From positions 16,590 through 80,589 of the forward strand of contig JANQIE010000085.1 in the NCBI GenBank assembly GCA_028282295.1: 64,000 nt of DNA, given 5' to 3'. This DNA comes from Desulfobacterales bacterium. GTDB taxonomy: Bacteria > Desulfobacterota > Desulfobacteria > Desulfobacterales > JANQIE01. Below the pieces are notes generated by a model. The model ran no database searches, was not told the DNA's origin, and saw only the letters and a program-made list of their open reading frames with translations. This document shows positions 23,158 to 34,156 of this stretch, piece after piece; within the stretch, counting starts at the first letter, position 1, and each line of letters begins with the position of its first letter. Position numbers and translations under genes: made by a program.

Positions 23158-24618
23158 TTAACCCCTGTTGATGCGACTGTCACCCGGCCCCATGCGGCGG
23201 TCGCCCTCGATGCGGATCGATAGATCCCGTCGTTGCTCAAGATCGAGAATTTCTTTACGTTTGCGGTTTTGCAGATAATCGGCGACTTCCACCGGCAACA
23301 CGCCGGTCACTTTGTGCGTCTCGGGCTTCAAGGTTTCCAGGCGCAGTCTGCGCAAAAAACTCAAGGCGAGCATTTCCGTGGACGGCACCAATCCCTTGCC
23401 CTGGCATTGCGGACAGGTGTGGAAATTGACAAATTCGATCGACGGCCGCAGGCGTTGACGATTCATCTCCAACAGCCCGAATCGCGACAGACGGCCCACC
23501 TTGCTGCGGGCGCGGTCGGTGCGCATATGCTCTCTGAGCGTTCGTTCAATCTGGGCCCTGTTTTTGGGCTCGCGCATATCGATAAAATCGATGACAATCA
23601 AGCCCCCCATGTCGCGTAAGCGCAACTGGCGCGCGATTTCCTCGGCAGCATCCAGATTGGTCATCAGTGCGGTTTTTTCGATCGACCGTTCGCGCGTGCC
23701 CTTGCCGGAATTGACGTCGATGGCGACCAGGGCTTCGGTTTGTTCGATGACGATGCTGCCGCCGGATTTGAGATTGACGCGGCTTTCGAAAATCGACGCG
23801 ATCTGGCTTTCCAGTTGGTATTTGGTGAAAATCGGCTTGGCGCCCTTGAACAGTTTTACAATATTACTACTACGCGGGGAGATCAGACTGACGAACTCCT
23901 TTACTTCCCGGAAGATCGAAGGATCGTCGATAAGAATCTCACTAATTTCAGGCGTCAGATAATCGCGAATGGAGCGCACCGATAAATTGCGTTCCTTATA
24001 CATGAGCGTCGGCGCTTCGGCCTTGGTGCTTTTTTTGGCGATGTTTTTCCACATGCGCATCAGATAACGCAGGTCTTTGGAAATCTGGGTTTTGGTGCAG
24101 TTCTCTCCAACGGTGCGCACGATGACGCCGTAGTCGTCGTCAATTTTGAGCTTTTCAATGATGTCTTTTAAATTCTGACGTTTCTCCTCGTCTTCGATTT
24201 TGCGCGAAATGCCGCGATTTTTACTCCCTGGCATCAAGACGATATAGCGTCCCGGCAGGCTGATAAAGGTGGTCAGCATGGCGCCCTTTTTGCCGATCGG
24301 ATCTTTAACCACCTGCACCAGCAGTTCCTGGCCTTTTTTGACCACATGCTCGATGGAACGGTCCCTGGAATGATTTTCCTGAAAATAGTCGTGATGAATC
24401 TCCTGGATTTGCAAAAAGCCGTGCCGCTCGGCGCCGTAATCGATAAAGGCGGCTTGCAGGCTGGGCTCCACGCGGGTTACGATACCTTTATAGATATTGC
24501 CGTGGGTAATTTCGCGCGCCGCGCTCTCGATGTGAAATTCATCCAGTTTGTTCTCTTTGACCACCGCAATGCGGCACTCCTCGGGGTCGACGGCGTTGAT
24601 TAGGATTTTATATGTCAT
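23158..24618 (-). CDS. rng: Ribonuclease E/G family protein
   Basis: MTYKILINAVDPEECRIAVV; GNIYKGIVTRVEPSLQAAFIDYGAERHGFLQ (S1-like); GGLIVIDFIDM; CPQCQGKG. Confidence 0.95.
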   Translation of the reverse strand: MTYKILINAVDPEECRIAVVKENKLDEFHIESAAREITHGNIYKGIVTRVEPSLQAAFIDYGAERHGFLQIQEIHHDYFQENHSRDRSIEHVVKKGQELLVQVVKDPIGKKGAMLTTFISLPGRYIVLMPGSKNRGISRKIEDEEKRQNLKDIIEKLKIDDDYGVIVRTVGENCTKTQISKDLRYLMRMWKNIAKKSTKAEAPTLMYKERNLSVRSIRDYLTPEISEILIDDPSIFREVKEFVSLISPRSSNIVKLFKGAKPIFTKYQLESQIASIFESRVNLKSGGSIVIEQTEALVAIDVNSGKGTRERSIEKTALMTNLDAAEEIARQLRLRDMGGLIVIDFIDMREPKNRAQIERTLREHMRTDRARSKVGRLSRFGLLEMNRQRLRPSIEFVNFHTCPQCQGKGLVPSTEMLALSFLRRLRLETLKPETHKVTGVLPVEVADYLQNRKRKEILDLEQRRDLSIRIEGDRRMGPGDSRINRG

Positions 24619-24783
24619 TTGAAAACTCGTGGTGCCGGGTTTTACCGACAGGCTAGGGTCCATCCGGGTTTGCTAGTTGACTTTGCTTGAAGTATTAGAT
24701 TGTTAGGCTTAAGTCAAACTTTTTATGCCGCCGGTTCGCAGGCCGCGTCTTCCTGTCAGTGGGGTTTTCATTCTTTTGCCGCA

Positions 24784-24897
24784 GGGCAATCTCGCAGTTA
24801 GAAATCATCCGGATAATGTTGGTGGGCACGGCCCACTCTGCGTTATCAGATGTGCGCTTCAAATTTCCAAATGCGATTGTCCCGTCTTTTGCCCCGG
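24784..24897. repeat. Degenerate copy of the second palindrome family (P1)
   Basis: gggcaatctcgca...aatcatccggataatgttggtgggcacggcccac...ttccaaatgcgattgtccc; resembles 39760-39889. Confidence 0.5.
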
Positions 24898-25065
24898 CAG
24901 GCTTGCCAAACCACCGACATTGTGGCATGAAAGAAAAATTCCAAAACGCGTGGCCTGAATCCGCTTTATTTTTCGAACGGTTACGAGTCACCCGATGCTG
25001 ATCGGACAGTGCGAAAACCGTTCAGGCGAAATAAAATCACCATCAATTCCCAGGAATGCAAAACA

Positions 25066-27672
25066 ATGGAACAGACCTACACGCCGCAACAAATAGAAGC
25101 CAAATGGCAGCAAACATGGCAGGACTGGCAATTGTTCACGGTTTCGGAAGATCCGGAAAAAGAAAAATACTATCTGTTGGAAATGTTCCCCTATCCGTCC
25201 GGCAAGATTCACATGGGACATGTCCGCAACTACACCATCGGTGATGTGGTCGCCCGCTATAAACGCATGCGCGGTTTCAATGTCCTGCACCCGATGGGGT
25301 GGGACGCCTTTGGCATGCCGGCCGAAAACGCCGCCATTGCCAACCGGACCCACCCGGCCGAATGGACTTACGAAAACATCGATACCATGCGCGCCCAGTT
25401 GAAACAGATGGGCTTTAGCTATGATTGGAACCGCGAGATCGCCACTTGCCGGCCGGAGTACTATCGCTGGGAACAGTGGCTCTTTCTCAAGATGGTTGAA
25501 AAGAACATGGCCTACCGCAAGGAATCGTTTGTCAACTGGTGCGAAGATTGCCAGACGGTGCTGGCCAACGAACAGGTGGAGGCCGGCATGTGCTGGCGTT
25601 GCGGGCAAGCGGTTCGTCAGAAAAAACTGTGGCAGTGGTTTTTCAGAATAACCGATTTTGCCGACGATCTGCTGGTCCACTGCGATCAATTGCCGGGCTG
25701 GCCCGACAAAGTCATCACCATGCAGAAAAACTGGATCGGTAAAAGCTATGGCGCCGAGATCCGGTTTGCCGTGGCGGACTCGGAACAAGTCATATCCGTG
25801 TTCACCACCCGGCCGGACACGATTTTCGGCGCCACGTTCATGTGTCTGGCTCCCGAGCATCCCCTGGTTGTCGAGTTGTCCCAAGGGACCGCCGAAGAAA
25901 ACGCGGTGCAGGCCTTTGTGGAAAAAATGGCGATGCAGGATCGCAGCGCCAAGGCGGTCGAAGGAAATGAAAAGGAAGGGGTTTTTATCGGCGCCCACTG
26001 CGTTAATCCGATGACCGGTCAAAAGATGCCGATTTATACTGCCAATTTTGCCCTGATGGAATACGGCACCGGGGCCGTCATGTCTGTACCGGCCCATGAT
26101 CAGCGCGATTTCGAATTTGCCCGCAAATACGAACTGCCCATCATTGCGGTGGTGCAACCGCAAGAAACCGCCCAGGACGAGCCCCTGACCCCGGACACAA
26201 TGGAAAAAGCGTACGTGGGCGAGGGGATAATGATCAATTCCGGGCAGTTCAACGGCAGTCACAACAAGCAGGCCCAGCAGGATATAACCGCCCATTTGGA
26301 AGCAAACAAGCACGGCCGCCAAACCGTGAGTTTCCGGTTGCGAGACTGGGGGATTTCCCGGCAACGCTACTGGGGCGCTCCCATACCGATGGTGCATTGT
26401 TCTATTTGCGGAATTGTGCCGGTACCTGAAACCGACCTGCCGATTTTGCTGCCCGAGGACGCGCAACTACTCGAGGGCGGCAAATCACCCCTGGCCACCC
26501 TGGAAACGTTCATCCAAACCACCTGCCCCAAATGCGGCAGCGCCCAGGCGCGCCGTGAAACCGATACCATGGATACCTTTGTCGAATCTTCCTGGTACTT
26601 CGAGCGGTACTGCAGCCCGCGTTACGAAGACGGCATGTTCGACAAAGCCGCCGTCGATTACTGGATGCCGGTGGATCAGTACATCGGTGGGGTGGAGCAT
26701 GCCATTTTACATCTGTTGTATTCCCGTTATTTCACGCGCGTGTTGCACGAACTCGGCCTGGTCAGTTACAAGGAGCCGTTCACGCGGCTGCTGACCCAGG
26801 GGATGGTCTGTAAAGAGACCAACGCCTGTGAGACCCATGGGTTTTTACACCCGGACGACGTGCAGGTCCGCGACAAGCAGCTTTTCTGCAAGATATGCGG
26901 GCAGCCGGTCACCACCGGGCGGGTCGAAAAGATGTCCAAATCCAAGAAAAATGTGATCGACCCCAATCTACTGCTGGATCGCTATGGAGCGGACACCACC
27001 CGCCTGTTTTGTCTGTTTGCCGCCCCCCCCGAGCGGGACCTGGAATGGAGCGAGCAGGGCGTGGAGGGCGGTTTCCGCTTCCTGAACCGGGTCTGGCGGT
27101 TGGCGGCCAAGTGGATCGGGATCGTCAAACCCGTAACCCCGTATGACGGCGTCCCCGGCCAACTGACCGGCGATTTGGCGGATCTGAACCGGAAGATCCA
27201 TGAAACCATTTACCGCGTAACCCGCGATATTGACGACCGGTTCCATTTCAACACGGCGATCAGCGCGGTCATGGAGTTGGTGAACGTTATGCACGGCATT
27301 GGCACCGACCATGCCGACGACGATGACACGCCCGCGGTGATGCGCGCCGCCCTGGAAACGGTGGTGGTCTTGCTGGCGCCCATCGTGCCGCATTTCGCCG
27401 AGGAGATTTGGCAGACCCTGGGGCATACCCAAAGTATTGTGTGCGCCCCCTGGCCCGCCTACCGCGAAGACGCCCTTATCAAGGACGAGGTCCTGATCGT
27501 GGTGCAGGTCAACGGTAAACTGCGCAGCCGGTTCAACCTGCCCGCGGACACCGATCAGGAAACGATCAAGCAGCAGGCATTGAGCGATGAACGAGTCCAA
27601 AGCTTTATCGCAGGCAAAACCATTCGCAAAGTGATCGTCGTGAAGAACAAGCTCGTCAATATTGTGGTGTAG
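25066..27672 (+). CDS. leuS: Leucyl-tRNA synthetase
   Basis: [21 protein letters not shown] (HIGH) and [14 protein letters not shown] (KMSKS). Confidence 0.98.
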   Translation: MEQTYTPQQIEAKWQQTWQDWQLFTVSEDPEKEKYYLLEMFPYPSGKIHMGHVRNYTIGDVVARYKRMRGFNVLHPMGWDAFGMPAENAAIANRTHPAEWTYENIDTMRAQLKQMGFSYDWNREIATCRPEYYRWEQWLFLKMVEKNMAYRKESFVNWCEDCQTVLANEQVEAGMCWRCGQAVRQKKLWQWFFRITDFADDLLVHCDQLPGWPDKVITMQKNWIGKSYGAEIRFAVADSEQVISVFTTRPDTIFGATFMCLAPEHPLVVELSQGTAEENAVQAFVEKMAMQDRSAKAVEGNEKEGVFIGAHCVNPMTGQKMPIYTANFALMEYGTGAVMSVPAHDQRDFEFARKYELPIIAVVQPQETAQDEPLTPDTMEKAYVGEGIMINSGQFNGSHNKQAQQDITAHLEANKHGRQTVSFRLRDWGISRQRYWGAPIPMVHCSICGIVPVPETDLPILLPEDAQLLEGGKSPLATLETFIQTTCPKCGSAQARRETDTMDTFVESSWYFERYCSPRYEDGMFDKAAVDYWMPVDQYIGGVEHAILHLLYSRYFTRVLHELGLVSYKEPFTRLLTQGMVCKETNACETHGFLHPDDVQVRDKQLFCKICGQPVTTGRVEKMSKSKKNVIDPNLLLDRYGADTTRLFCLFAAPPERDLEWSEQGVEGGFRFLNRVWRLAAKWIGIVKPVTPYDGVPGQLTGDLADLNRKIHETIYRVTRDIDDRFHFNTAISAVMELVNVMHGIGTDHADDDDTPAVMRAALETVVVLLAPIVPHFAEEIWQTLGHTQSIVCAPWPAYREDALIKDEVLIVVQVNGKLRSRFNLPADTDQETIKQQALSDERVQSFIAGKTIRKVIVVKNKLVNIVV

Positions 27673-27722
27673 TACTTTTTTAAATATTACCGTTCAAAAG
27701 GAATTGACCGCGGTCAAAGGGT

Positions 27723-28244
27723 ATGGTTGAAGGATTGAAAAAAAGTCGGCACGGTCTGATTATAATTTTCATGGTTTGCCTGATGTCTTCCTGCGGGTTT
27801 CGCTTTGTCGGCGAGGGTAAATTCCCGGCCGACGTTCAGCGGATTTTTATTGCGATTTTCGAAAACCGCAGCAATGAAACCGGTGTGGAAAGCCTGTTTA
27901 CCAATGACCTGGTCGATGAGTTTACCCGCAACCGCAAAAACGCCCTGGCCGCAAAGCCGGCCGCCGATGCGCAACTACACGGTGTAATCGAGTCGATCAC
28001 GCAGGAAACGATTTCCCGCAGCGGACAGCTCAGCGCCCTTGAGCGGCGCGTCCGTGCGGCGGTGGCCCTGCGCTTGACCGATTCCAACGGCCGCCTGTTA
28101 TGGAAGCGCGAAGTGTCCGAAGAAGAAGAGTATGCCGTGGGCAGCAGTAATTCCGCAACCGAACGAAACCGCAAGGACGCCATCGAAGAACTCTCCAAAC
28201 GCCTGGCCGAGCGAATCTACGATCGCCTGACGGATGATTTCTAA
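27723..28244 (+). CDS. lptE: LPS-assembly lipoprotein LptE
   Basis: Lipobox MVCLMSSCGF; FVGEGKFPADVQRIFIAIFENRSNETGVESLFTNDLVDEFTRN; downstream of leuS. Confidence 0.85.
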   Translation: MVEGLKKSRHGLIIIFMVCLMSSCGFRFVGEGKFPADVQRIFIAIFENRSNETGVESLFTNDLVDEFTRNRKNALAAKPAADAQLHGVIESITQETISRSGQLSALERRVRAAVALRLTDSNGRLLWKREVSEEEEYAVGSSNSATERNRKDAIEELSKRLAERIYDRLTDDF

Positions 28245-28277
28245 GTTTGCATTAATTTATTAAAAAAAGATGATTCA

Positions 28278-28577
28278 ATGGCGAAATTGGGAACCGAAAA
28301 GAAACCGGTAAGATTCAGGGCCCAGACTGAGGAAAGGCTGCAACAGCTTGCATCGCTTTGCGACCAAAACGGATGGCAATTTATCGGAGGGTACGAACCG
28401 GACGAGCCGGAAGACATATCCGAGGTTGAGTATATGTTGAATCCAGAGGACTTTGAATCACAGCCTCGTATGAGCCATGCCGATAACAGGACCATTGCAT
28501 ATGACGGCCCAAAGATCGGCCGAAATGAGCAATGCCCATGTGGAAGCGGTAAAAAGTATAAGAAGTGTTGCCTGTGA
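28278..28577 (+). CDS. SEC-C motif small protein (PBPRA1643-like SWIM/SEC-C family)
   Basis: C-terminal [21 protein letters not shown] metal-binding motif. Confidence 0.8.
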   Translation: MAKLGTEKKPVRFRAQTEERLQQLASLCDQNGWQFIGGYEPDEPEDISEVEYMLNPEDFESQPRMSHADNRTIAYDGPKIGRNEQCPCGSGKKYKKCCL

Positions 28578-28644
28578 TGTGACAAAAGATTCAGCATCTG
28601 TTTTCGGCTGAAAACAGACGGTGAAGGGGGATACAGTCCTAAGA

Positions 28645-28667
28645 CGGCCGAAGCGACGCTTCGGCCG
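28645..28667. terminator. Strong inverted repeat, possible terminator or structured RNA end
   Basis: cggccgaagcg-a-cgcttcggccg, perfect palindrome between the SEC-C gene and rpsT; no clear T tract. Confidence 0.4.
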
Positions 28668-28732
28668 GTGCAATTCAGCGGTGCCCGGCGGTTTGCCGGA
28701 TTCAAAATCTGAAGTTATTTTTTTCGCCAGCC

Positions 28733-28999
28733 CTAAGCTTTAAGGGCGTTGACCTTTTTGGTGAGCCGTGCGATTTTGCGGGCCGCGGTGTTGCTGTGGA
28801 GCACGCCTTTTTTGGCCGCTTTGTCGATGACCGACTGGGCGGTGTTCAAATGGCCCCGGGCGGCTTCGACGGCATTTTCGGATATGGCGGTATGCACTTT
28901 CTTGATGACGGATTTGACGCGCGTTTTAACGACACGGTTGCGCAGTCGTTGGATGTTATTTTGTCGCGCTCGTTTTAAAGCGGATTTATGGTTTGCCAA
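28733..28999 (-). CDS. rpsT: 30S ribosomal protein S20
   Basis: MANHKSALKRARQNNIQRLRNRVVKTRVKSVIKKV. Confidence 0.97.
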   Translation of the reverse strand: MANHKSALKRARQNNIQRLRNRVVKTRVKSVIKKVHTAISENAVEAARGHLNTAQSVIDKAAKKGVLHSNTAARKIARLTKKVNALKA

Positions 29000-29130
29000 G
29001 GTGAAACTCCTTTCAAAGGTATTTGTTTAGAATCTGGATCAATTATATAAACCCTCTGTCGATGTCAAGCGTTTTTTATCGTCAGCCAGCGCCCATACCG
29101 ATCATACCACTGGGTTGAATGCCGTAAAAC

Positions 29131-30705
29131 ATGTCTGAATCCCGACAAATTACCAAAGCCGCCGGCGTCGTGAGCGCGGCCACATTTGCCAGCCGTGTGC
29201 TGGGGTATATCCGCGATATGGTCATCGCCTGGTTCTTCGGCGCCGGGATGAGCGCGGATGCGTTTATCGCCGCTTTCACGGTGCCCAACATGTTACGGCG
29301 TTTATTTGGTGAGGGGACATTGAGCAGCGCGTTTATTCCGGTTTTTAGTGATATCTTGTCCCGGCAGGGAAAGAACGAGGCGCTGTGCATGGCGCAGGCG
29401 GCATTTCGATTGGTGGCTGTATTGCTTCTGGCGATCACGGTGGTCGGGGTTTTTTTGTCGCCTCAGATTGTCAAGCTTATCACCCCGGGATTCGGCAGTG
29501 TGCCGGAAAAACTCGCGTTGACCATCCGGTTGACAAAGATCATGTTGCCGTATGTTTTTTTCGTCGGTCTGGTGGCGTTATGCATGGGCGTTTTGAACGG
29601 TCTGGATCATTTTCTGGCGCCGGCTCTGGCGCCGGTGATGTTGAACGTGGCTATGATCGGCGCGGTTTTGTGGTTGGCTCCGCGTTTTGACCAGCCGGTT
29701 TACGGATTGGCCGTGGGGGTTCTGATCGGAGGCGGATTACAGCTTTTGCTGCAATATCCTTTTCTAAAACAAAAAGGGTTTGCGTTCGACTTGTCGTCCC
29801 CCTGGCGTCATCCGGGGTTGCGTCGCATCGGCGGCTTGCTGTTTCCGGTGGTGTTCGGGGCTGCGGTTTATCAGATCAATATTTTGGTTGATCGCTTCCT
29901 GGCGTCACTGCTGCCCGGTGGGAGTGTTTCTTATCTTTATTATGCCGATCGGTTGGTTCAGTTTCCTTTGGGCTTGTTCGGCATGGCCGCTGCGACCGCC
30001 AGCCTGCCGTCCCTTTCCAGGCAGGCCGCCCGCCAGGATCTGGCGGCATTTCGTCGGACCGTGACGGAGTCCTTGCGGCTGGTTTTGTTTATTATTGTCC
30101 CGGCAATGGTTGGCTTGGTGGTGTTGCGTGAACCGATAACGGTGCTGTTGTTTCAGCGAGGGGCGTTCGATGCCACGACCTCCCGATTGACCGCGGTGGC
30201 GGTTTTATACTATGGTATGGGTCTGTGGGCGTTTGCTTCCGTCCGAATTGTGCTCGTGGCCTACTATGCGCTGCAGGATACGCGGACACCGGTTGTCTAC
30301 GCGGCGATCGCCGTTGGTTTCAACATCGCCGCCGGCATCGTTCTGATGCGCTATCTGGACCACGGTGGACTGGCGTTGAGCACGTCGCTGGCTTCGGTGA
30401 TAAACCTTGGTCTGTTGTTGCGGACCTTGCGGCGTAAACTGGGTCCCATGGGCTGGCGCGCCCTGGTGGCGGCACTTGTCCGAATCATCATTTGCGCGGG
30501 CGCTATGGGGCTTGGCGTTGGCATACTGGCCGGGCACTTGGTCGGTTCATATCACGACGGCACGCTTGTTCGGTTGTACGGTCTTGGCGTCAGTATACTT
30601 TCCGGGATCCTGATTTACGGTATTTGCGCGTTTTGCACGCGCAGTCCGGAATTAGGCAATATCATCGATTTCTTTCGCAAGCCCAAAGGGTTACAAAAAA
30701 CGTGA
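29131..30705 (+). CDS. murJ: Lipid II flippase MurJ (MviN)
   Basis: AAGVVSAATFASRVLGYIRDMVIAWFFGAGMSADAFIAAFTVPNMLRRLFGEGTLSSAFIPVF. Confidence 0.97.
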   Translation: MSESRQITKAAGVVSAATFASRVLGYIRDMVIAWFFGAGMSADAFIAAFTVPNMLRRLFGEGTLSSAFIPVFSDILSRQGKNEALCMAQAAFRLVAVLLLAITVVGVFLSPQIVKLITPGFGSVPEKLALTIRLTKIMLPYVFFVGLVALCMGVLNGLDHFLAPALAPVMLNVAMIGAVLWLAPRFDQPVYGLAVGVLIGGGLQLLLQYPFLKQKGFAFDLSSPWRHPGLRRIGGLLFPVVFGAAVYQINILVDRFLASLLPGGSVSYLYYADRLVQFPLGLFGMAAATASLPSLSRQAARQDLAAFRRTVTESLRLVLFIIVPAMVGLVVLREPITVLLFQRGAFDATTSRLTAVAVLYYGMGLWAFASVRIVLVAYYALQDTRTPVVYAAIAVGFNIAAGIVLMRYLDHGGLALSTSLASVINLGLLLRTLRRKLGPMGWRALVAALVRIIICAGAMGLGVGILAGHLVGSYHDGTLVRLYGLGVSILSGILIYGICAFCTRSPELGNIIDFFRKPKGLQKT

Positions 30706-30989
30706 GCACACGACATGCAATCTTGATGAGTCTGGGCGTCCTGATTTTGTTGGCTACGGCTTTGTACACCGTTTTTGGGGACAAAGGCCTGGTGGACGTG
30801 CTGCATTTGAAAGCTGAAAAAGCGCGCGTGACGGCGATCAATCAAGAGCTGACCGATGAAAATCTCAAGCTTTACCGTGAAATCGAGCGGTTAAAAAAAG
30901 ATCCTGAATATATTGAGGAGGTCGCCCGCGGTGAACTCGGTGTTGTGGGCCAGGATGAGTTGGTCATCAAATTGAAAAAAGGCCGCTGA
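30702..30989 (+). CDS. ftsB: Septum formation initiator family protein (FtsB/DivIC-like)
   Basis: GTG start in a GTGA overlap with the murJ stop; N-terminal TM plus coiled coil, ENLKLYREIERLKKDPEYIEEVARGELGVVGQDELV. Confidence 0.85.
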   Translation: MSTRHAILMSLGVLILLATALYTVFGDKGLVDVLHLKAEKARVTAINQELTDENLKLYREIERLKKDPEYIEEVARGELGVVGQDELVIKLKKGR

Positions 30990-31001
30990 TAAAATAATAT
31001 C

Positions 31002-31146
31002 GTGTCCATCCGGAAATGGTAGATTTTGGCGCCCGGCAAGGCCCGAGCACTTTTTAAAACCGCAGGCATAGTCATGCTATGTCGAGGATTTTAAAAAATG
31101 CGAGAACGCCGCCGGGGGCCAAAAAATGCCATTTCCGGATGGACAC
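31002..31146. repeat. Dispersed nested-palindrome repeat, copy R2
   Basis: gtgtccatccggaaatggtagatttt...gcaggcatagtcatgctatgtcgagga...atgccatttccggatggacac. Confidence 0.88.
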
Positions 31147-31173
31147 AACCTAACCCTAAATCAAGCAGGTATA

Positions 31174-31485
31174 ATGACGGACAACGATTTCAACACACTG
31201 ACCATGGCCAAGCTGTACGCCGATCAGGGGTACTATGTCGAAGCCGCCGACGTCTATCGATTTCTCCTCAAGCAATCACCAGGCGATAAAGAACTTGAAA
31301 AGGCACTGGCCGATGTCGAAGCCCAGATCGAGCCCCCGGAACCGCAGCCGTTTGGCGCCGTTGAGAACGAGCAGTTTGAAGAAAAAGCAAATCTGGAAAA
31401 GTTGTTTGAGCAATTCAGCGACTGGCTGATCCGCTACCGCCGGGTACGTGATCTGCATCGAATAAAGCAAAAACTAGTAAAATAG
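31174..31485 (+). CDS. Hypothetical TPR-like protein
   Basis: MTDNDFNTLTMAKLYADQGYYVEAADVYRFLLKQSPGDKELEKALADVEAQIE; single TPR-like unit. Confidence 0.65.
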   Translation: MTDNDFNTLTMAKLYADQGYYVEAADVYRFLLKQSPGDKELEKALADVEAQIEPPEPQPFGAVENEQFEEKANLEKLFEQFSDWLIRYRRVRDLHRIKQKLVK

Positions 31486-31614
31486 CACATTTAAAAATAT
31501 GAATGCCTATCCGAACCAGTCCGGAGGTTCACTGCGGCCGGGACCGGGACGTGGGGGCGTTTGTGCCTATGCAATAAAAAAATGGGGTCGTTTACCATAG
31601 CAATATAAGGAGGA

Positions 31615-32115
31615 TTGATGCGCATCCAAAAAGGTCTTAACCTATCTTTGGCCGGGTTGTTATTGTTCGTCACATTCATGGGGCTCAGCGGATGCTCGGC
31701 CTTGAAGTCCCGTTCCAAGGGCGCGACGCCACCGGCAGCCTCAGCCAAATCAACGCAAGCCACACCCCGTTATTTTGAATTTGAAGATGTTTTGATTCCC
31801 GGTGAGTTGAAGATTGTGCGGGGGGCTTCGTTTGTATTCCAGGCGCAGGGTATGACGGCCGGTGTTCTGGCGTTTAAAGGGCGAGTGGAACTGCATTCGT
31901 TGATCACTTTTTTTGAAAAAAACATGGTCAAGGACAACTGGCAGGAGATTGCTTCGTTTAAATCACCACGTACGATGATGCTGTTTAACAAGCAGAATCG
32001 CTGGTGCGTAATCAACATTCGTGATGGTGAGTTGAGCACGGCCATCGAGATCTGGATATCGCCGTCGAACGGCATGTCCGCGGGTAGTATTTCCGAAAGC
32101 GGTTTGTTGCGCTGA
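31615..32115 (+). CDS. Hypothetical lipoprotein
   Basis: GLLLFVTFMGLSGCSALKS lipobox; AAGGAGG upstream; conserved-looking C-terminal domain. Confidence 0.75.
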   Translation: MMRIQKGLNLSLAGLLLFVTFMGLSGCSALKSRSKGATPPAASAKSTQATPRYFEFEDVLIPGELKIVRGASFVFQAQGMTAGVLAFKGRVELHSLITFFEKNMVKDNWQEIASFKSPRTMMLFNKQNRWCVINIRDGELSTAIEIWISPSNGMSAGSISESGLLR

Positions 32116-32176
32116 TAACGATCTGCTGCTAAGGGCTCTGTAAACGCCAAACGTTGAATCGAGTTGAAGGTCCGTC

Positions 32177-33385
32177 ATGCGTGTGAAGGGCAAAACGGTT
32201 TTATTGGGTGTCTGCGGCGGGATTGCGGCCTACAAGAGTGTTGAACTAGTGCGCCTGTTGACCAGACAGGAGGCGCGGGTACGTGTGGTAATGACATCCA
32301 ATGCCCGCTGGTTTGTGGGGCCGGGGACGTTCCAGGCCCTGTCCGGCTTGCCGGTTTGTGACAACCTCTTCGCCGAGCAGGACGACGCGGCCATGCGTCA
32401 TATCGATTGGGCGCAACAAGCCGATATTGTCGTTGTCGCCCCGGCCACAGCCAACGTGATCGGCAAAGTGGCCAATGGGATTGCCGATGACGCCCTGACG
32501 ACCTTTGTGATGGCGGCCACGGCGCCGGGGATCATGTGCCCGGCCATGAATACCCATATGTATGAGAAACCGGCGGTGCAGCGCAACATCGACACTCTGG
32601 AAGCGGACGGTTGGTACGTAATGGAGCCGGATGCCGGGCAGTTGGCCTGCGGCACACTCGGTCCCGGCCGTTTGCCCGAACCGGCCGCCATTGCCGATCG
32701 CATCACGGCACGGCTGACGCCCAAGGATCTTGCCGGCAAGCGTGTTCTGGTGACCGCCGGTCCGACCCATGAAGCCATCGATCCGGTGCGGTTCATCAGC
32801 AATCCAAGTACCGGTAAAATGGGCTACGCCATTGCACGGGCCGCCGGGCACCGGGGCGCCGAGGTGACCCTGATCAGCGGGCCGACCCATTTGACGCCGC
32901 CGTATTACCTGCAAACCATTGGCGTGCAGACAGCGCAGGAAATGGCCGATGCGGTCTTTGAACGGGCCAAGCAGGCTGATGTTATCGTCAAGGCCGCTGC
33001 CGTGGCCGACTATCATGTCCGGGCACCGCGTACCCATAAGATAAAAAAGCAATCGGACTCGCTGCAGATCGGCCTTAAAAAAAATATCGATATCCTCGCC
33101 GAGCTTGGTCGCCGCAAAAAGAATCAGATACTGGTCGGTTTTGCCGCTGAAACCCGGGACCTGGATGTCAACGCCAATGAAAAACTACAGCGTAAACACC
33201 TGGATATGATCGTCGGCAATCTAGTTGGCAATGCCGACTCCGGTTTTGGCGCCGAGACGAACCGGGTGGTTTGCTACACGCAGGGCAAACGGCCCGAAGC
33301 ACTGCCCCTGCTGCCGAAAGATGACGTGGCCCACGCACTTTGGGACCGCATTGTGCAAACATTCATAACAAGTGACGGCTCGTGA
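32177..33385 (+). CDS. coaBC: Bifunctional phosphopantothenoylcysteine decarboxylase/ligase
   Basis: VLLGVCGGIAAYKSVELVRLL; CPAMNTHMYEKPAVQRN; VLVTAGPTHEAIDPVRFISNPSTGKMGYAIA. Confidence 0.97.
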   Translation: MRVKGKTVLLGVCGGIAAYKSVELVRLLTRQEARVRVVMTSNARWFVGPGTFQALSGLPVCDNLFAEQDDAAMRHIDWAQQADIVVVAPATANVIGKVANGIADDALTTFVMAATAPGIMCPAMNTHMYEKPAVQRNIDTLEADGWYVMEPDAGQLACGTLGPGRLPEPAAIADRITARLTPKDLAGKRVLVTAGPTHEAIDPVRFISNPSTGKMGYAIARAAGHRGAEVTLISGPTHLTPPYYLQTIGVQTAQEMADAVFERAKQADVIVKAAAVADYHVRAPRTHKIKKQSDSLQIGLKKNIDILAELGRRKKNQILVGFAAETRDLDVNANEKLQRKHLDMIVGNLVGNADSGFGAETNRVVCYTQGKRPEALPLLPKDDVAHALWDRIVQTFITSDGS

Positions 33386-34119
33386 TGTCCGAACCCGAAT
33401 CTCATCGTGTGTCCATCGCACCGCAACAATTTGCCGCGGTTGTCGATCAGGTGCGGCAAAGTTTGACAGCGTTGGCGCAGCAGGGACTCGACGGGGTTGA
33501 TTGCTCGCGTCAAAGCCTTGCAATTATTGAAAGGTGGGGCCGTGAACCGGCGGTTGACGCACAGGATTTGGACGGGGTTCGCAAGATCCTGGGGGACTGC
33601 CGGCGCTGCCGTCTGGCACGGGGCCGCAAGGCGATTGTTTTTGGTGAAGGGGATGCCGACGCCGATCTTGTTTTTGTCGGGGAATACCCCGCCGTCGAGG
33701 ACGATCGGCAGGGGCGTCCGTTCACGGGCTCTGCGGGGCGCTTGCTGGCCCGCATTATCGAAGCCATGTCGTTGACCCGCGAGCAGGTTTATCTTTGCAG
33801 CATCGTTAAATGCTGTCCGACCGACGACCGCCCCCCATCATCGGAAGAGATCGAAGCCTGCCTGCCGTTTTTAAAACGCCAACTGGCCGCATTGCAACCC
33901 AAGGCGATTATTGCTCTGGGCGGTCTGGCCGCCCGGACATTGTTGGCGAGCCCCGAACCGATTGCCCGGTTGCGCGGCAGGTTCCATGAATATCAACAGA
34001 TCAAAGTCATGCCGACGTTTCATCCCGCCTATCTGCTGCGCCACCCGGAGCACAAGCGTGCCGTGTGGGAGGATGTGCAGCAGGTTATGCGGCTGCTCGG
34101 CCTAAAAGCCGGTAAGTAG
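33382..34119 (+). CDS. Uracil-DNA glycosylase (type 4/5-like, Fe-S)
   Basis: CRRCRLARGRKAIVFGEGDADADLVFVGEYPAVEDDRQGRPFTGSAGRLL; MPTFHPAYLLR; ATGA overlap with coaBC. Confidence 0.92.
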   Translation: MMSEPESHRVSIAPQQFAAVVDQVRQSLTALAQQGLDGVDCSRQSLAIIERWGREPAVDAQDLDGVRKILGDCRRCRLARGRKAIVFGEGDADADLVFVGEYPAVEDDRQGRPFTGSAGRLLARIIEAMSLTREQVYLCSIVKCCPTDDRPPSSEEIEACLPFLKRQLAALQPKAIIALGGLAARTLLASPEPIARLRGRFHEYQQIKVMPTFHPAYLLRHPEHKRAVWEDVQQVMRLLGLKAGK

Positions 34120-34156
34120 TGGTTTAAATCAATGTCATTCAAAAGGATCGTAAACC

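Noticed and set aside
24988-26466. 492-aa minus-strand ORF antisense to leuS
   Set aside because: leuS on the plus strand has unambiguous HIGH/KMSKS motifs; the antisense reading has no recognisable domain and is a GC-codon artefact.
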